From: Parabacteroides gordonii MS-1 = DSM 23371 | GTDB lineage: Bacteria > Bacteroidota > Bacteroidia > Bacteroidales > Tannerellaceae | Direction of reading: 5' to 3' | Assembly (NCBI RefSeq): GCF_000969825.1 | Contig: NZ_KQ033919.1 | Coordinates: 1,402,173-1,466,172 of the forward strand | DNA length: 64,000 bases | Shown here: one piece after another, positions 8,325 to 17,677 of the stretch | Position numbering within the stretch: the stretch's first letter is position 1 | Layout of the letters: each line of letters begins with the position of its first letter | Translations under genes and position numbers: made by a program | The notes under the pieces: model-generated | What the model was told of the DNA's origin: nothing | Seen by the model: the letters and a program-made list of their open reading frames with translations, nothing else | The model's database searches: none

Positions 8325-10564
8325 TAAAGTGAATGATTGATTGTTCTTGAAATGACATCCAACTGCTGTTCGCGTGTCAGTTTCACAAAGTTCACGGCAT
8401 AACCTGATACACGGATCGTCAACTGCGGATAGTTTTCCGGGTGATCCATAGCATCGAGCAACAGTTCCTTGTCGAATACGTTCACGTTCAGATGCTGTCC
8501 GCCGTCAGGCGTAAAGTAACCGTCCAGCAGGCCGACCATATTGGCGATCTGGATATCACGTTCCTTGCCTAATGTGGCAGGGGAAACGGCAAATGTATAA
8601 GAGATACCGTCGTGTGCATGCTGGAACGGCAGTTTAGCAACCGATGCCAGTGCAGCGATAGCGCCTTTGGTATCACGTCCGTTCATCGGGTTGGCACCCG
8701 GGGCAAACGGTGTACCGCCTTCGCGACCGTCGGGAGTTGCACCAGTTTTCTTTCCGTATACCACATTAGAGGTGATAGTCAGGATAGACTGTGTCGGAGT
8801 GGCATTGCGGTATGTCTGGTGCTGGCGCAGATATTCCATGAACTTTTCAGTGATATCGACAGCGATGCTATCTGTACGGTCGTCATTGTTACCGAAAGGA
8901 ACATAATCGCCTTCGCGTTCGAAACCGACAGCCAAGCCACGTTCGTCGCGGATCACTTTTACTTTTGTATCGCGGATAGCGGCCAACGAGTCTGCCACGA
9001 TAGAAAGGCCGGCAATACCTGTGGCGCGGATACGTTCCACCGAACCGTCATGCAAAGCCATCTCGAATGCTTCGTAAGCATATTTATCGTGCATGTAATG
9101 GATGATCTTCAGTGCGTTCACATAGACCTTAGCCAGCCAGCGCATCATCTGTTCGTATTTCTCCATCACTTCGTTGTAATCCAGGTATTCGCTGGTGATC
9201 GGTTCAAACTTCGGAGCCACCTGTACACCTGATCTTTCGTCACGGCCACCGTTGATGGCATACAGCAGACACTTAGCCAGGTTGGCACGTGCACCGAAAT
9301 ACTGCATCTGCTTACCGATCTTCATCGGAGATACGCAGCAGGCGATACCGTAATCGTCCCCATAATCCGGACGCATCAGGTCGTCGTTCTCATACTGGAT
9401 AGCGGAAGTATCGATAGAAACCTTTGCACAGAAACGTTTCCAGTTTTCAGGAGCGTTGTTGAACCACAGAACCGTCAAGTTGGGTTCCGGTGCCGGGCCG
9501 AGGTTATATAATGTATGCAGGTAACGGTAAGATGTCTTCGTCACCAATGAACGGCCGTCGACACCCTGTCCGCCTAACGATTCAGTCACCCAAACAGGAT
9601 CGCCTGAGAACAGGTCGTTATATTCCGGAGTACGCAGGAAACGAACGATACGCAGTTTGATGATAAACTGGTCGATCAACTCCTGTGCTTCTTCTTCCGT
9701 CAGTTTGCCTTCACGGATATCTTTTTCAATATAGATGTCGAGGAAAGTAGAAGTGCGTCCCAATGACATGGCAGCACCGTCCTGGTCTTTCACCGCAGCC
9801 AGATACCCCAGGTATACGAACTGAACGGCTTCGCGTGCATCCTTAGCAGGTTTAGTCACATCGAAACCATAACCGGCACACATCTTTTCGAATGCTTTCA
9901 GCGCCTTGATCTGTTCGGATATTTCCTCACGGCTCTGGATGATCTCTTCGGTCAGCTCCTGGATATCGAGTCTTTTCAGATAATGTTTCTTTTCTGCGAT
10001 CAGGATCTCTGTACCGTACAGGGCCACGCGACGGTAGTCACCGATGATACGTCCGCGTCCGTAAGCATCCGGCAGGCCGGTAATGATGGCGGAACGGCGT
10101 GCTGCGACCATTTCATCTGTATAAGCGGAGAATACGCCTTCGTTATGCGTCTTTCTGTATTTCGTGAAGATTTCTTTTGTCATCGGATCCAGTTTGTAGC
10201 CGTAAGCTTCCAGACTGTTTTCCACCATGCGGGTACCACATTTCGGGTAGATACCGCGTTTCAGGGGGGCATCGGTTTGCAGGCCGACAATCACTTCGTT
10301 TTCTTTGTCAATATAACCTGGCCCGTAAGTATCTATACCTTGAGGATATTTTGTTTCAGCGTCGTAAACACCCTTCTCCCTTTCAACCTTAAACATTTCG
10401 GTCAATTTATCCCAAACTTTCTTCGTCTTGTCTGAGGAGTCTTTCAAGAAAGAGTCATCCCCTTCGTAAGGTTTGTAGTTGTTTTGGATAAAATCCCTTA
10501 CATTAATCTCTCTTTTCCAAATTTCGCCTTTGAACTGCGCCCAGTTCTCGTTTTCAAACTTCAT
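8324..10564 (-). CDS. pflB: Formate acetyltransferase (pyruvate formate-lyase)
   Basis: A 746-residue glycyl-radical enzyme of normal length. The catalytic cysteine pair is in [14 protein letters not shown], about residues 409-410. The radical glycine is in RVSGYAVNF near the C-terminus, about G721. It converts pyruvate and CoA to acetyl-CoA and formate, a core fermentation step. The promoter -7 element is at 10600-10607. Upstream on the same strand lie two small RNA genes with their own terminators, so these are probably separate transcripts. A degenerate copy of the TACCT-N6-AGGTA palindrome is at 10669-10684. Confidence 0.97.
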   Translation of the reverse strand: MKFENENWAQFKGEIWKREINVRDFIQNNYKPYEGDDSFLKDSSDKTKKVWDKLTEMFKVEREKGVYDAETKYPQGIDTYGPGYIDKENEVIVGLQTDAPLKRGIYPKCGTRMVENSLEAYGYKLDPMTKEIFTKYRKTHNEGVFSAYTDEMVAARRSAIITGLPDAYGRGRIIGDYRRVALYGTEILIAEKKHYLKRLDIQELTEEIIQSREEISEQIKALKAFEKMCAGYGFDVTKPAKDAREAVQFVYLGYLAAVKDQDGAAMSLGRTSTFLDIYIEKDIREGKLTEEEAQELIDQFIIKLRIVRFLRTPEYNDLFSGDPVWVTESLGGQGVDGRSLVTKTSYRYLHTLYNLGPAPEPNLTVLWFNNAPENWKRFCAKVSIDTSAIQYENDDLMRPDYGDDYGIACCVSPMKIGKQMQYFGARANLAKCLLYAINGGRDERSGVQVAPKFEPITSEYLDYNEVMEKYEQMMRWLAKVYVNALKIIHYMHDKYAYEAFEMALHDGSVERIRATGIAGLSIVADSLAAIRDTKVKVIRDERGLAVGFEREGDYVPFGNNDDRTDSIAVDITEKFMEYLRQHQTYRNATPTQSILTITSNVVYGKKTGATPDGREGGTPFAPGANPMNGRDTKGAIAALASVAKLPFQHAHDGISYTFAVSPATLGKERDIQIANMVGLLDGYFTPDGGQHLNVNVFDKELLLDAMDHPENYPQLTIRVSGYAVNFVKLTREQQLDVISRTINHSL

Positions 10565-10599
10565 ACCTTATTTTGTTTACTTCGGTTTTAATTTCGATG

Positions 10600-10607
10600 C
10601 AAAGGTA
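10600..10607 (-). promoter_or_regulatory. pflB promoter -7 element
   Basis: CAAAGGTA on plus reads TACCTTTG on minus, 36 bp before the pflB ATG. A TTG-containing stretch (TTGTTTCG on minus) lies about 18 bp further upstream as a plausible -33 element. Confidence 0.65.
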
Positions 10608-10668
10608 CGTTATTTATATGTCATGCGAAACAATCAGTAAATACATCATGTATTCCCAACGGTCAAAA

Positions 10669-10684
10669 TCCCTACAAATAGTTA
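10669..10684. promoter_or_regulatory. Degenerate TACCT-N6-AGGTA palindrome upstream of pflB
   Basis: TCCCTACAAATAGTTA differs at two positions from TACCTACAAATAGGTA at 11575-11590. It lies roughly 60-80 bp upstream of the pflB -7 element, a position suited to an activator. The single copy is weak evidence on its own. Confidence 0.35.
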
Positions 10685-10756
10685 CTAAAACAGCAGATAT
10701 ACTGTGGCTTATCGCCTGATATAGGTATCAAACAGGAAGGTTCATAAATAACTTCA

Positions 10757-10916
10757 AAAAAATAAAAAAGGAACCATCCTTCACAGGCGGGCTCCTTTTT
10801 TATGTCGGAAACAACCAATAAAACATTCCGACACACGTTTAATCATCTTATATGCTTACATAATTAGCAAAAGGTTTTGATATAGCGATTATACTAATAG
10901 TGTTACTTTCTTTTCT
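10757..10916 (-). ncRNA. Small RNA 1 of a tandem paralogous pair upstream of pflB
   Basis: On the minus strand a -7 element TATCTTTG (10930-10923) precedes a ~160-nt transcript with no ORF. Its 5' part contains ACTATTAGTATAATCG (10901-10886). Hairpin 1 has arms TGTCGGAA/TTCCGACA (10833-10803) with a loop containing ATTGGTTGT. The terminator hairpin (10795-10770) has loop CTGTGAAG and is followed by T6. All these elements recur in the unit at 11025-11192, with changed but still paired stems. Ends are inferred. No known RNA family was recognised. Confidence 0.7.
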
Positions 10917-11024
10917 ATGTTGCAAAGATAGAGCTGTCAGGAAGAGTACACAATACCTATTATATAGTAAAAAAGAGCGTTCCATTACCTATTCCGTGTT
11001 ATAATGAAGAAAAATGCTTCCTTC

Positions 11025-11192
11025 GACAAACAAAAAAGAGCCATTCTTCACAGGATGGCTCATCTTTATATATGAAAGGGACAACCAATAAAAAATCCCT
11101 TTCACGGGTATTTACCTTAAATAATAGGTGTACATAAAAATCAACAAATCGGGTTTTGGTCGGACGATTATACTAATAGTAAAACTTAATTG
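11025..11192 (-). ncRNA. Small RNA 2 of a tandem paralogous pair upstream of pflB
   Basis: Same architecture as the RNA at 10757-10916. The -7 element is TACCTTTG (11206-11199), the 5' element ACTATTAGTATAATCG is at 11180-11165, and hairpin 1 arms TGAAAGGGA/TCCCTTTCA (11104-11073) enclose a loop ending ATTGGTTG. Terminator hairpin arms GAGCCAT/ATGGCTC (11061-11038) enclose CTGTGAAG and are followed by T6. Loops are conserved while stems differ by compensatory changes, which is good evidence for a structured RNA. The sequence AGGTATTG is also shared about 20 bp upstream of both -7 elements. Confidence 0.7.
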
Positions 11193-11397
11193 ATGCGACA
11201 AAGGTAAAAGCACGTAAAGACGCACGCAATACCTATATATATGTAAAACGCACCTGTTTCTAACTATTAATAGGGATTATAAGACAAAAAATGCATCCTT
11301 ATACAAACGTATGCCGACTAATGGAAAAGAGAAAGCCTTACTTGAAAGACTATTAAACGAGAAGGGATAAAATTGTCTGCTAAGAGATTTGTTGCTG

Positions 11398-11482
11398 ATA
11401 ATTATCTGCAAGCTTGTCTATAATTGTCAACAAGCTTGCAGATAGTTGTGGGCAGGCTTGCAGACAATTGTCGGCAAGCAAT
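11398..11482. repeat. 11-bp-phase palindromic array upstream of the imelysin operon (array 3)
   Basis: Two alternating palindromic words recur every 11 bp: CAAGCTTG at 11409 and 11431 and CAGGCTTG at 11453; ATAATTAT at 11398, ATAATTGT at 11420, ATAGTTGT at 11442 and ACAATTGT at 11464. The result is a 22-bp unit. An inverted repeat ATCTGCAAGCTTGT/ACAAGCTTGCAGAT also forms within it. It lies between the divergent small-RNA and imelysin-operon promoters. Confidence 0.8.
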
Positions 11483-11574
11483 TACCAGCTATGTTTTTTA
11501 ACATCTCCTTGTATTCATTACGCCTTTACAAGGCATTAGATCAGATAACAAATATCTATTCAAACACCCATAAA

Positions 11575-11590
11575 TACCTACAAATAGGTA
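11575..11590. promoter_or_regulatory. Palindromic operator candidate upstream of the imelysin operon
   Basis: TACCTACAAATAGGTA has arms TACCT/AGGTA around 6 bp. A further half-site TACCTACAA starts at 11606. It ends about 30 bp upstream of the -33 element at 11621, a position suited to an activator. Same motif as 7207-7222. Confidence 0.5.
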
Positions 11591-11620
11591 AGATTGTCCT
11601 TATTTTACCTACAATATGCG

Positions 11621-11652
11621 ATTGCGCATACTTTTTAACCGCCCTAATTTTG
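11621..11652 (+). promoter_or_regulatory. Promoter of the imelysin/cytochrome operon
   Basis: ATTG at 11621-11624 is followed after 20 bp by TAATTTTG (11645-11652), a good -33/-7 pair of the Bacteroides type, 19 bp before the ATG at 11672. Confidence 0.65.
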
Positions 11653-11671
11653 CCCAAAATTAAAAAAGGCA

Positions 11672-13000
11672 ATGAGAAAATTAACAAACTTACTGGTTGT
11701 CGCTCTACTTGGGTCTTGCGCAACGGCCCTGGCACAAAACGAAGAAACACCTACAGCATCAGAGAAATCGGCTGAAATTTATGCCGGCGGTTATGAAAAA
11801 TTTCGCTTCGGCGGTTATGGAGAGATCTTGGCTAATTTTATGGATTATGGCATCAATCGTTTTTCCGGAGTTACCTATGGTAATACAAAAGACAACCGGA
11901 ATTCGATATCTATCCCTCGCTTCGTTTTAGCATTCGACTACAAATTCAATTCCAAATGGATACTGGGAGCCGAAATAGAATTTGAAGCAGGTGGTACAGG
12001 CTCAGCCGTCGAACTTGAACAAAAAGAAAACGGCGAATATGAAACGGAAATAGAAAAGGGTGGAGAAGTCGCTCTTGAACAATTCCATATCACCCGCCTG
12101 ATTCACCCAGCCTTCAATGTACGTGCGGGACATCTTATCGTACCTGTCGGATTGACAAACGAACATCATGAGCCGATCAACTTCTTCGGAACCTCACGTC
12201 CGGAAGGTGAAACAACCCTTCTGCCCTCTACCTGGCATGAAAACGGTATTGAGTTCTTCGGTACTTTCGGTAAAAACTATACCAAATTCAGTTATCAGGC
12301 ACTCATTGTTGCCGGTCTGAATGCAAACGGCTTTGATCGCGACACATGGGTTGCCAGTGGAAAACAAGGCCTTTTCGAAGCGGACAACTTCACTTCACCG
12401 GCTTATGTAGGCCGTTTGAATTATGAAGGTATCCCCGGATTAAAGATTGGAGGTTCCATGTATTATTGCAATGATGCCGGAGCCAACTCCGACAAAACAA
12501 CGACTTATGCAGGTGTCGGCAGAATACCGGTCCGCATATATACAGCAGACCTGCAATTCCGCAACAAATATGTAACTGCCCGTGGAAACATCCTCTACGG
12601 GAACCTGGGAAACTCCAAAGAACTTAGTAACTGGAACGGTAAACAATCCAGCAAATCGCCTTACAGCCGATTGACACCTATTGCCAAAAACGCAGTCAGC
12701 TACGGTGGAGAAGTGGGTATTAACATCCGTTCGTTCTTTAAAGAGAATGCCAAAATACCGACCATCTATCCTTTTGCCCGCTACGAATATTACAACCCTC
12801 AGGAAAAAGGTGAAAGCGGACAGACGATGGAAAAAAGATGCCAAGTAAGCATGTGGACCGCCGGTTTGAACTGGTATGCCCTGCCTAACCTGGTAGTAAA
12901 AGCGGATTATGCAACCCGCCAGATCGGAGGAGGGAAATATAACAGCGAAAATGAATTTAGCCTCGGTATAGCTTATATCGGTTGGTTTATAAATAAATAA
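11672..13000 (+). CDS. Outer-membrane porin-like protein, first gene of the imelysin operon
   Basis: A 442-residue protein with a signal peptide cleaved after TALAQ. The mature part starts with RFGGYGEILANF and is rich in alternating beta-strand pattern, ending in an aromatic-rich strand (GIAYIGWFINK), typical of outer-membrane barrels. It resembles phosphate-selective porin-type proteins (IPRFVLAFDYKFNSKWILGAEIEFE). It starts an apparent eight-gene operon (gaps 29, 96, 21, 10, -4, 25 and 10 bp) containing imelysin, heme proteins and a second porin. It may let a metal chelate cross the outer membrane, but the substrate is unknown. Confidence 0.8.
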   Translation: MRKLTNLLVVALLGSCATALAQNEETPTASEKSAEIYAGGYEKFRFGGYGEILANFMDYGINRFSGVTYGNTKDNRNSISIPRFVLAFDYKFNSKWILGAEIEFEAGGTGSAVELEQKENGEYETEIEKGGEVALEQFHITRLIHPAFNVRAGHLIVPVGLTNEHHEPINFFGTSRPEGETTLLPSTWHENGIEFFGTFGKNYTKFSYQALIVAGLNANGFDRDTWVASGKQGLFEADNFTSPAYVGRLNYEGIPGLKIGGSMYYCNDAGANSDKTTTYAGVGRIPVRIYTADLQFRNKYVTARGNILYGNLGNSKELSNWNGKQSSKSPYSRLTPIAKNAVSYGGEVGINIRSFFKENAKIPTIYPFARYEYYNPQEKGESGQTMEKRCQVSMWTAGLNWYALPNLVVKADYATRQIGGGKYNSENEFSLGIAYIGWFINK

Positions 13001-13029
13001 AGAGCAATAATATATTAATAATTAGACAC

Positions 13030-14199
13030 ATGGACAAACGATTCTTTTATTCAGCTATTTGTGCATTAGGGCTGTTATTTACAGCCATATCATGCAGTGA
13101 TAACGATGATCCGAAACCGGATGACAAGCCAGACGCAGCTAACATTGAATATACTGCTGAAAATGCAGTAAGTTGGGGCAATTACATGTATAATGTAGCA
13201 AACTTATTAAAGAATGATGCTACCACCCTTTACAACGCATGGAATACAAAGTATGAAAGTGAAAGTTATACAGGAGGTGAAAGTTTCGCTTCTCTTTTCA
13301 AAAATCATAACTCTGTATACACCAGTGCACTTAATTGTGTAGACGAACTTATAGAAGGATGCATTACAATTGCAGATGAAGTTGGTAACGCTAAGATCGG
13401 TGATCCATACAGCAAATACGTTGCAGGTAATACGACAGAGGCCCTTTATGCCGTAGAGTCATGGTATAGCTGGCATTCACGCGACGACTATACGAATAAT
13501 ATCTGGTCTATCCGTAACGCTTATTATGGTTCATTGGACGGAACAATTCATAAAAATTCGTTGTCAGCTCTGGTTGCTACAACCAATGCCGATCTCGATA
13601 CACAAGTAAAAACGGCTATCGCAAATGCAGCAACCGCAATCCAGGCTATCCCGCAACCTTTCCGCAACAACATCAACAGCAACGAAGCTCGTGCTGCCAT
13701 GGATGCCTGCGAAACATTAACAAATGTATTTGAAAGCTTGAAAGGCTATGCTGACGATGCCTATAAAGCCAATTCATACGACAGCATACTGGATGCCATC
13801 GTTGATAATTATGTAGATGGGGTTGTATTACCGACTTACAAATCACTCATGGAACAAAATACGGCTTTGCTCAATTCAATTACGACATTCAGAAATAATC
13901 CGAGCGATATTAATTTCAGTAATGCTTGCGATGCATGGTTGGTAGCCCGTGAACCATGGGAAAAGAGCGAAGCCTTCCTGTTTGGCCCAGTAGATCATTT
14001 AGGCCTCGACCCCAATATGGACAGTTGGCCTCTCGACCAGGTTAGAATCGTAGGAATTCTGGATTCCGGCAACTTCAGCGATTTGGAATGGGGTACAGGA
14101 GATGATGACGATGCAGTGGAAGAAGCTCAGAGTGCCCGTGGTTTCCACACATTGGAATTCTTGCTTTTCAAAGATGGAAAGCCTCGCACCATCCAATAA
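13030..14199 (+). CDS. Imelysin-family lipoprotein
   Basis: A 389-residue lipoprotein with lipobox Cys in FTAISCSDNDD (C22). It carries the imelysin signature GxHxxE as GFHTLEF near residue 371, followed by LLFKDGK. Imelysin-like (M75, EfeO/IrpA-type) proteins are generally tied to iron uptake and bind metal rather than cleave peptides. It sits between a porin and a di-heme oxidoreductase, a common Bacteroidetes arrangement. The iron role is inferred from family and context. Confidence 0.88.
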   Translation: MDKRFFYSAICALGLLFTAISCSDNDDPKPDDKPDAANIEYTAENAVSWGNYMYNVANLLKNDATTLYNAWNTKYESESYTGGESFASLFKNHNSVYTSALNCVDELIEGCITIADEVGNAKIGDPYSKYVAGNTTEALYAVESWYSWHSRDDYTNNIWSIRNAYYGSLDGTIHKNSLSALVATTNADLDTQVKTAIANAATAIQAIPQPFRNNINSNEARAAMDACETLTNVFESLKGYADDAYKANSYDSILDAIVDNYVDGVVLPTYKSLMEQNTALLNSITTFRNNPSDINFSNACDAWLVAREPWEKSEAFLFGPVDHLGLDPNMDSWPLDQVRIVGILDSGNFSDLEWGTGDDDDAVEEAQSARGFHTLEFLLFKDGKPRTIQ

Positions 14200-14219
14200 T
14201 AATATTCCATTGATTTATA

Positions 14220-14256
14220 TAGTCAAGAGGCAGGATGTCAAACCTACCCTCTTGAC
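14220..14256 (+). terminator. Inter-cistronic hairpin after the imelysin gene
   Basis: Arms AGTCAAGAGG (14220-14229) and CCTCTTGACT (14247-14256) form a 10-bp stem followed by TGTTTGTTCG. The T-run is weak, so partial termination or mRNA processing before the di-heme gene is more likely than a full stop. Confidence 0.5.
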
Positions 14257-14295
14257 TTGTTTGTTCGTATACCTAAACAACAACAAGACATAAAA

Positions 14296-15723
14296 ATGAA
14301 ACAATATTACAATCTGTTTTTATCTTTTACTTTATTGCTCATTGCAAGCGCGTGTGAAGACGGATTTGATATAGACGATGTTGAAATAGCTAACGGATAT
14401 GCACTCTCCGCCGGCACTTCCACCATCTTCGTGAATTCATCGAAAGCGTACGACTCTAATGCCGATTGGGTTACGGGAAATAACCTGATACGCTTTTACC
14501 GGGGAGACAAATTATATGATGACGTGCGTACTAGTTCTAATGGTCAAGGAGGAGGATTAGGGCCAGTTTATGCCGGTTACTCCTGCGGCAGTTGCCACCG
14601 CAATGCAGGTCGTACCCGTCCGACTCTTTGGAGCGAAGGCGGTTCTGGTAATTATGGCTTCTCTTCCATGCTGGTTTATATCAGCCGCAGAAACGGAGCC
14701 TTCTTCAGGGATTACGGCCGGGTGCTTCACGACCAGGCTATTTACGGAGTCAAACCGGAAGGAAAACTTTCAGTAAAATATACTCATGAGACATTCTCCT
14801 TCCCGGATGGGGAGACTTATGAATTATGTAAACCGGACTACTCCATTACCGAATGGTATGCCGACAGTATTGCTCCTAAAGATTTATTCTGTACAGTTCG
14901 TATCCCTTTACGCCATGTCGGAATGGGACAAATGATGGCACTCGATCCTAAAGAAATCGAAGCATTGGCCGCTAAAAGCAACTACCCGGAATATGGTATC
15001 AGCGGACGTTGCAACTACATCTCTGAACGGGGAGTCATGAGTCTGGGGCTGTCAGGAAACAAAGCTCAACATGCAGATCTGACAGTCGAGTTGGGTTTCT
15101 CCAGTGATATGGGTGTCACTAACAGCCGCTATCCGGAAGAAATTTGTGAAGGCCAGATACAGGTGAATCAAGGCAGTATGATGGGACTTTCTTACGATCA
15201 ACTGGATATTTCAACAATAGATATGGAAGATGTCGATTTCTACATGCAAAGTCTTGGGGTTCCGGCCCGACGGAATGTAAACGACCCGCAGGTAATACGC
15301 GGGGAAGAGATGTTCTATCAGGCCAAATGTCACTTATGCCATGTCACAACTTTACACACAAAATCACGTGGGTCGGTATTGTTGAATAATACCCAAGTTC
15401 CTTGGTTAGGTAGTCAGACTATCCATCCCTACTCCGATTACCTGTTGCATGACATGGGATCGGAAATCATGGGAGTCGGCCTGAACGACAACTACGTCAG
15501 TGGTCTGGCCCGCGGAAACGAATGGCGTACTACCCCGCTGTGGGGTATCGGACTTCAGGAGAAAGTCAACGGACATACTTATTTCCTTCATGACGGACGT
15601 GCCCGCAATTTGGTAGAAGCCATCATGTGGCACGGGGGCGAAGGAGAAGCATCCAAAAATTTATTCAAGAAAATGAGCAAAGAGGATCGCGATGCTCTGA
15701 TTACATTCTTAAATTCACTTTAA
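14296..15723 (+). CDS. Di-heme oxidoreductase (DHOR/DUF1111) lipoprotein
   Basis: A 475-residue protein; the start at 14296 gives a clean lipoprotein signal (LLLIASACEDGF). It has two c-type heme motifs, CGSCH (C97-H101) and CHLCH (C345-H349), and the family segments GLSGNKAQHADLTVELGFSSDMG and LHDGRARNLVEAIMWHGGEG. DHOR proteins are periplasmic or lipid-anchored two-heme electron-transfer proteins, often paired with imelysins, perhaps for iron redox change during uptake. It needs the cytochrome c maturation system. Its substrate is unknown. Confidence 0.9.
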   Translation: MKQYYNLFLSFTLLLIASACEDGFDIDDVEIANGYALSAGTSTIFVNSSKAYDSNADWVTGNNLIRFYRGDKLYDDVRTSSNGQGGGLGPVYAGYSCGSCHRNAGRTRPTLWSEGGSGNYGFSSMLVYISRRNGAFFRDYGRVLHDQAIYGVKPEGKLSVKYTHETFSFPDGETYELCKPDYSITEWYADSIAPKDLFCTVRIPLRHVGMGQMMALDPKEIEALAAKSNYPEYGISGRCNYISERGVMSLGLSGNKAQHADLTVELGFSSDMGVTNSRYPEEICEGQIQVNQGSMMGLSYDQLDISTIDMEDVDFYMQSLGVPARRNVNDPQVIRGEEMFYQAKCHLCHVTTLHTKSRGSVLLNNTQVPWLGSQTIHPYSDYLLHDMGSEIMGVGLNDNYVSGLARGNEWRTTPLWGIGLQEKVNGHTYFLHDGRARNLVEAIMWHGGEGEASKNLFKKMSKEDRDALITFLNSL

Positions 15724-15744
15724 CACACTTGTTATAATATAATT

Positions 15745-16959
15745 ATGAAACAAATAATAGCAGTTATCACACTATTGTTACTCCTGCCTGTTGCAGCCAT
15801 CGCACAACACGAAAACGATATGGAAAATGGTATCGTATCCTTAGCGGGAAAAGAAGGATTCACGATAGGAACAAAAAAAGGTGATTTCATATTCAAACCT
15901 TATTTATTGGTGCAGACAGCAGCCAATCTCAATTACTACGACGATGAAGGACTGGACCCCGCCTACAATCAGGACAACATTGCCAATTCAGGATTTTCTA
16001 TTCCTTATGCTATTCTGGGATTTACCGGAAAAGCCTTCAATATGATAACATTCAACCTTTCCATCAATGCGGCTGCATCAGGTGGTGCACTTCTTCAGCA
16101 AGCCTGGTTCGACGTACAGTTGAAACGGCAGTTCGCCGTACGCGTCGGTAAATTTAAAACACCGTTTACCCATGCTTACCTGACTACATTGGGAGAAACA
16201 TTGATGCCGGTAATGCCTATATCACTTACAGCACCAGTTATTTTACCTCATTCGCTCAACGCTGTAACCCCAAACATCGGAACAGGCTTTGACCTCGGTG
16301 TTGAAATTCACGGTGTGGTAAAAGAAAAATTCGGATATGAAGTCGGAATATTCAATGGCACGGGAAGTTCCGTTAATGTGGCATCCAAAACATTTAGTGA
16401 CGACTGGCATATTCCTTCCTTGCTTTATGCCGGACGCGTAACCTATATGCCTAAAGGGGTAATGCCTGCCACACAGGGTAATCCCAACCTTCTGAACGAA
16501 GACAAAATGTTATTCGGTCTTTCCACATCTCTTAATGTGGAAAGTGAAAATGAAAGTACAAACGATTATCGTGCCGGGGCGGAATTCGCCATGCTGAAAA
16601 AACGCCTGTACCTCGGAGCAGAAATTTACTATATGAATGTAGGATTCACTAAGCGTCAGAAAATTGACGAAAGTTACAACTATCTGGGAGGATATGTACA
16701 GGGGGGATATTTCGTTACTAACCGCCTACAGGCTACTGCCCGTTATGATTTCATGAACCGCAACGGACTCGACACGAACGGATTTCTCAACATGCCGGCA
16801 GTAGGTATCAACTATTTCTTCAAAGGTTGTAACCTGAAACTACAGGCCATGTACCAGTTTACCGGACGTACCGGTCATGATACGCAACTCGACCGCGATA
16901 ACGACGACCTCGGGCTTGCCATGCATTCCGGCACAGTCCTGCTTCAATATACATTCTAA
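15745..16959 (+). CDS. Second outer-membrane porin-like protein of the imelysin operon
   Basis: A 404-residue protein with signal peptide ending AAIAQ. The mature sequence (VRVGKFKTPFTHAYL, ATARYDFMNRNGLD, LLQYTF at the C-terminus) is typical of phosphate-selective porin-type barrels. The terminal Phe suits outer-membrane insertion. It follows the di-heme gene after 21 bp and precedes the cytochrome lipoprotein by 10 bp. It is not a close duplicate of the porin at 11672-13000, so the operon carries two different barrels. Confidence 0.82.
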   Translation: MKQIIAVITLLLLLPVAAIAQHENDMENGIVSLAGKEGFTIGTKKGDFIFKPYLLVQTAANLNYYDDEGLDPAYNQDNIANSGFSIPYAILGFTGKAFNMITFNLSINAAASGGALLQQAWFDVQLKRQFAVRVGKFKTPFTHAYLTTLGETLMPVMPISLTAPVILPHSLNAVTPNIGTGFDLGVEIHGVVKEKFGYEVGIFNGTGSSVNVASKTFSDDWHIPSLLYAGRVTYMPKGVMPATQGNPNLLNEDKMLFGLSTSLNVESENESTNDYRAGAEFAMLKKRLYLGAEIYYMNVGFTKRQKIDESYNYLGGYVQGGYFVTNRLQATARYDFMNRNGLDTNGFLNMPAVGINYFFKGCNLKLQAMYQFTGRTGHDTQLDRDNDDLGLAMHSGTVLLQYTF

Positions 16960-16969
16960 CGAGAAGAAT

Positions 16970-17677
16970 ATGAAAAAAGAAATTCTTTCAATACTATTAC
17001 TGTCAGCACTCGGGCTGATCGCCTGTGACGACGGTAAAATATATACAAATAATAATATTACCACCACCGAAGGAAGTGTTCTGAGAATAACGACCAACAT
17101 CTGCGGTATCAACGACTGGCCGGAAGGTTACAGCGTTGTTATTGCCGGATTTGACAATACTGACTATGCCACCATTTCCAAAGGGATACCAGCCCCTGAA
17201 AAAGACGGAGAAACGGTCGATGTCATCTTGTCAGGAATCTCGACAGAAGTCAGCCAAGTCGAAGTATGCGTCATCAACCGATTGAGAAAGCGCATTGCCA
17301 CCTTCTACAAAGCAGACTTCACCGCACAGGATGACACTGTCTTTTTAAATGCAGGAACAATCAATGCCGGCATGTTCAACAGTATTCAAAAAACGGTATT
17401 CGATTCTCATTGCATCGCCTGTCATGGGACCAGTACTTCTGCTGCCGGAGGATTATACCTGACGGAAGGGAAAAGCTATGAGGCTCTTGTTAATGTGAAA
17501 GCCGATTTATCACCGGAAGGGAAAATGCTGGTAAATCCGGGTAACACGAATGACAGTTTTATCCTGGATATCCTTTTGTCAAATACGACAAGACACGATC
17601 ACAGTGATATATTGTCAGTCATGCCCGAAAAAATAACTCTATTACAAAGTTGGATCGAAGGAGGAGCCAAAGAATGA
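16970..17677 (+). CDS. c-type cytochrome lipoprotein
   Basis: A 235-residue lipoprotein beginning MKKEILSILLLSALGLIACDD; the Cys of LIACD is the lipid-attachment site. The N-terminal half is beta-rich and unrecognised. The C-terminal half has one heme motif, CIACH (C148-H152), in TVFDSHCIACHGTS, and a later Met (LSVMPEKI) that may be the second ligand. It probably passes electrons with the DHOR protein of the same operon. Its TGA overlaps the next gene's ATG (ATGA), coupling it to the chorismatase-like gene. Confidence 0.85.
   Translation: MKKEILSILLLSALGLIACDDGKIYTNNNITTTEGSVLRITTNICGINDWPEGYSVVIAGFDNTDYATISKGIPAPEKDGETVDVILSGISTEVSQVEVCVINRLRKRIATFYKADFTAQDDTVFLNAGTINAGMFNSIQKTVFDSHCIACHGTSTSAAGGLYLTEGKSYEALVNVKADLSPEGKMLVNPGNTNDSFILDILLSNTTRHDHSDILSVMPEKITLLQSWIEGGAKE

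Noticed and set aside
10757-11206. Riboswitch or leader of pflB
   Set aside because: Both units end in their own terminators and pflB has a separate promoter at 10600-10607, so independent small RNAs fit better, although long read-through leaders are not excluded.
11398-11482. CRISPR array
   Set aside because: Units are 22 bp with no unique spacers between them and no cas genes are nearby; the same applies to the other four arrays.
11446-11775. A plus-strand frame running through the 22-bp array into the porin gene
   Set aside because: It overlaps the promoter and the porin start in another frame; the porin has a proper signal peptide and family match.
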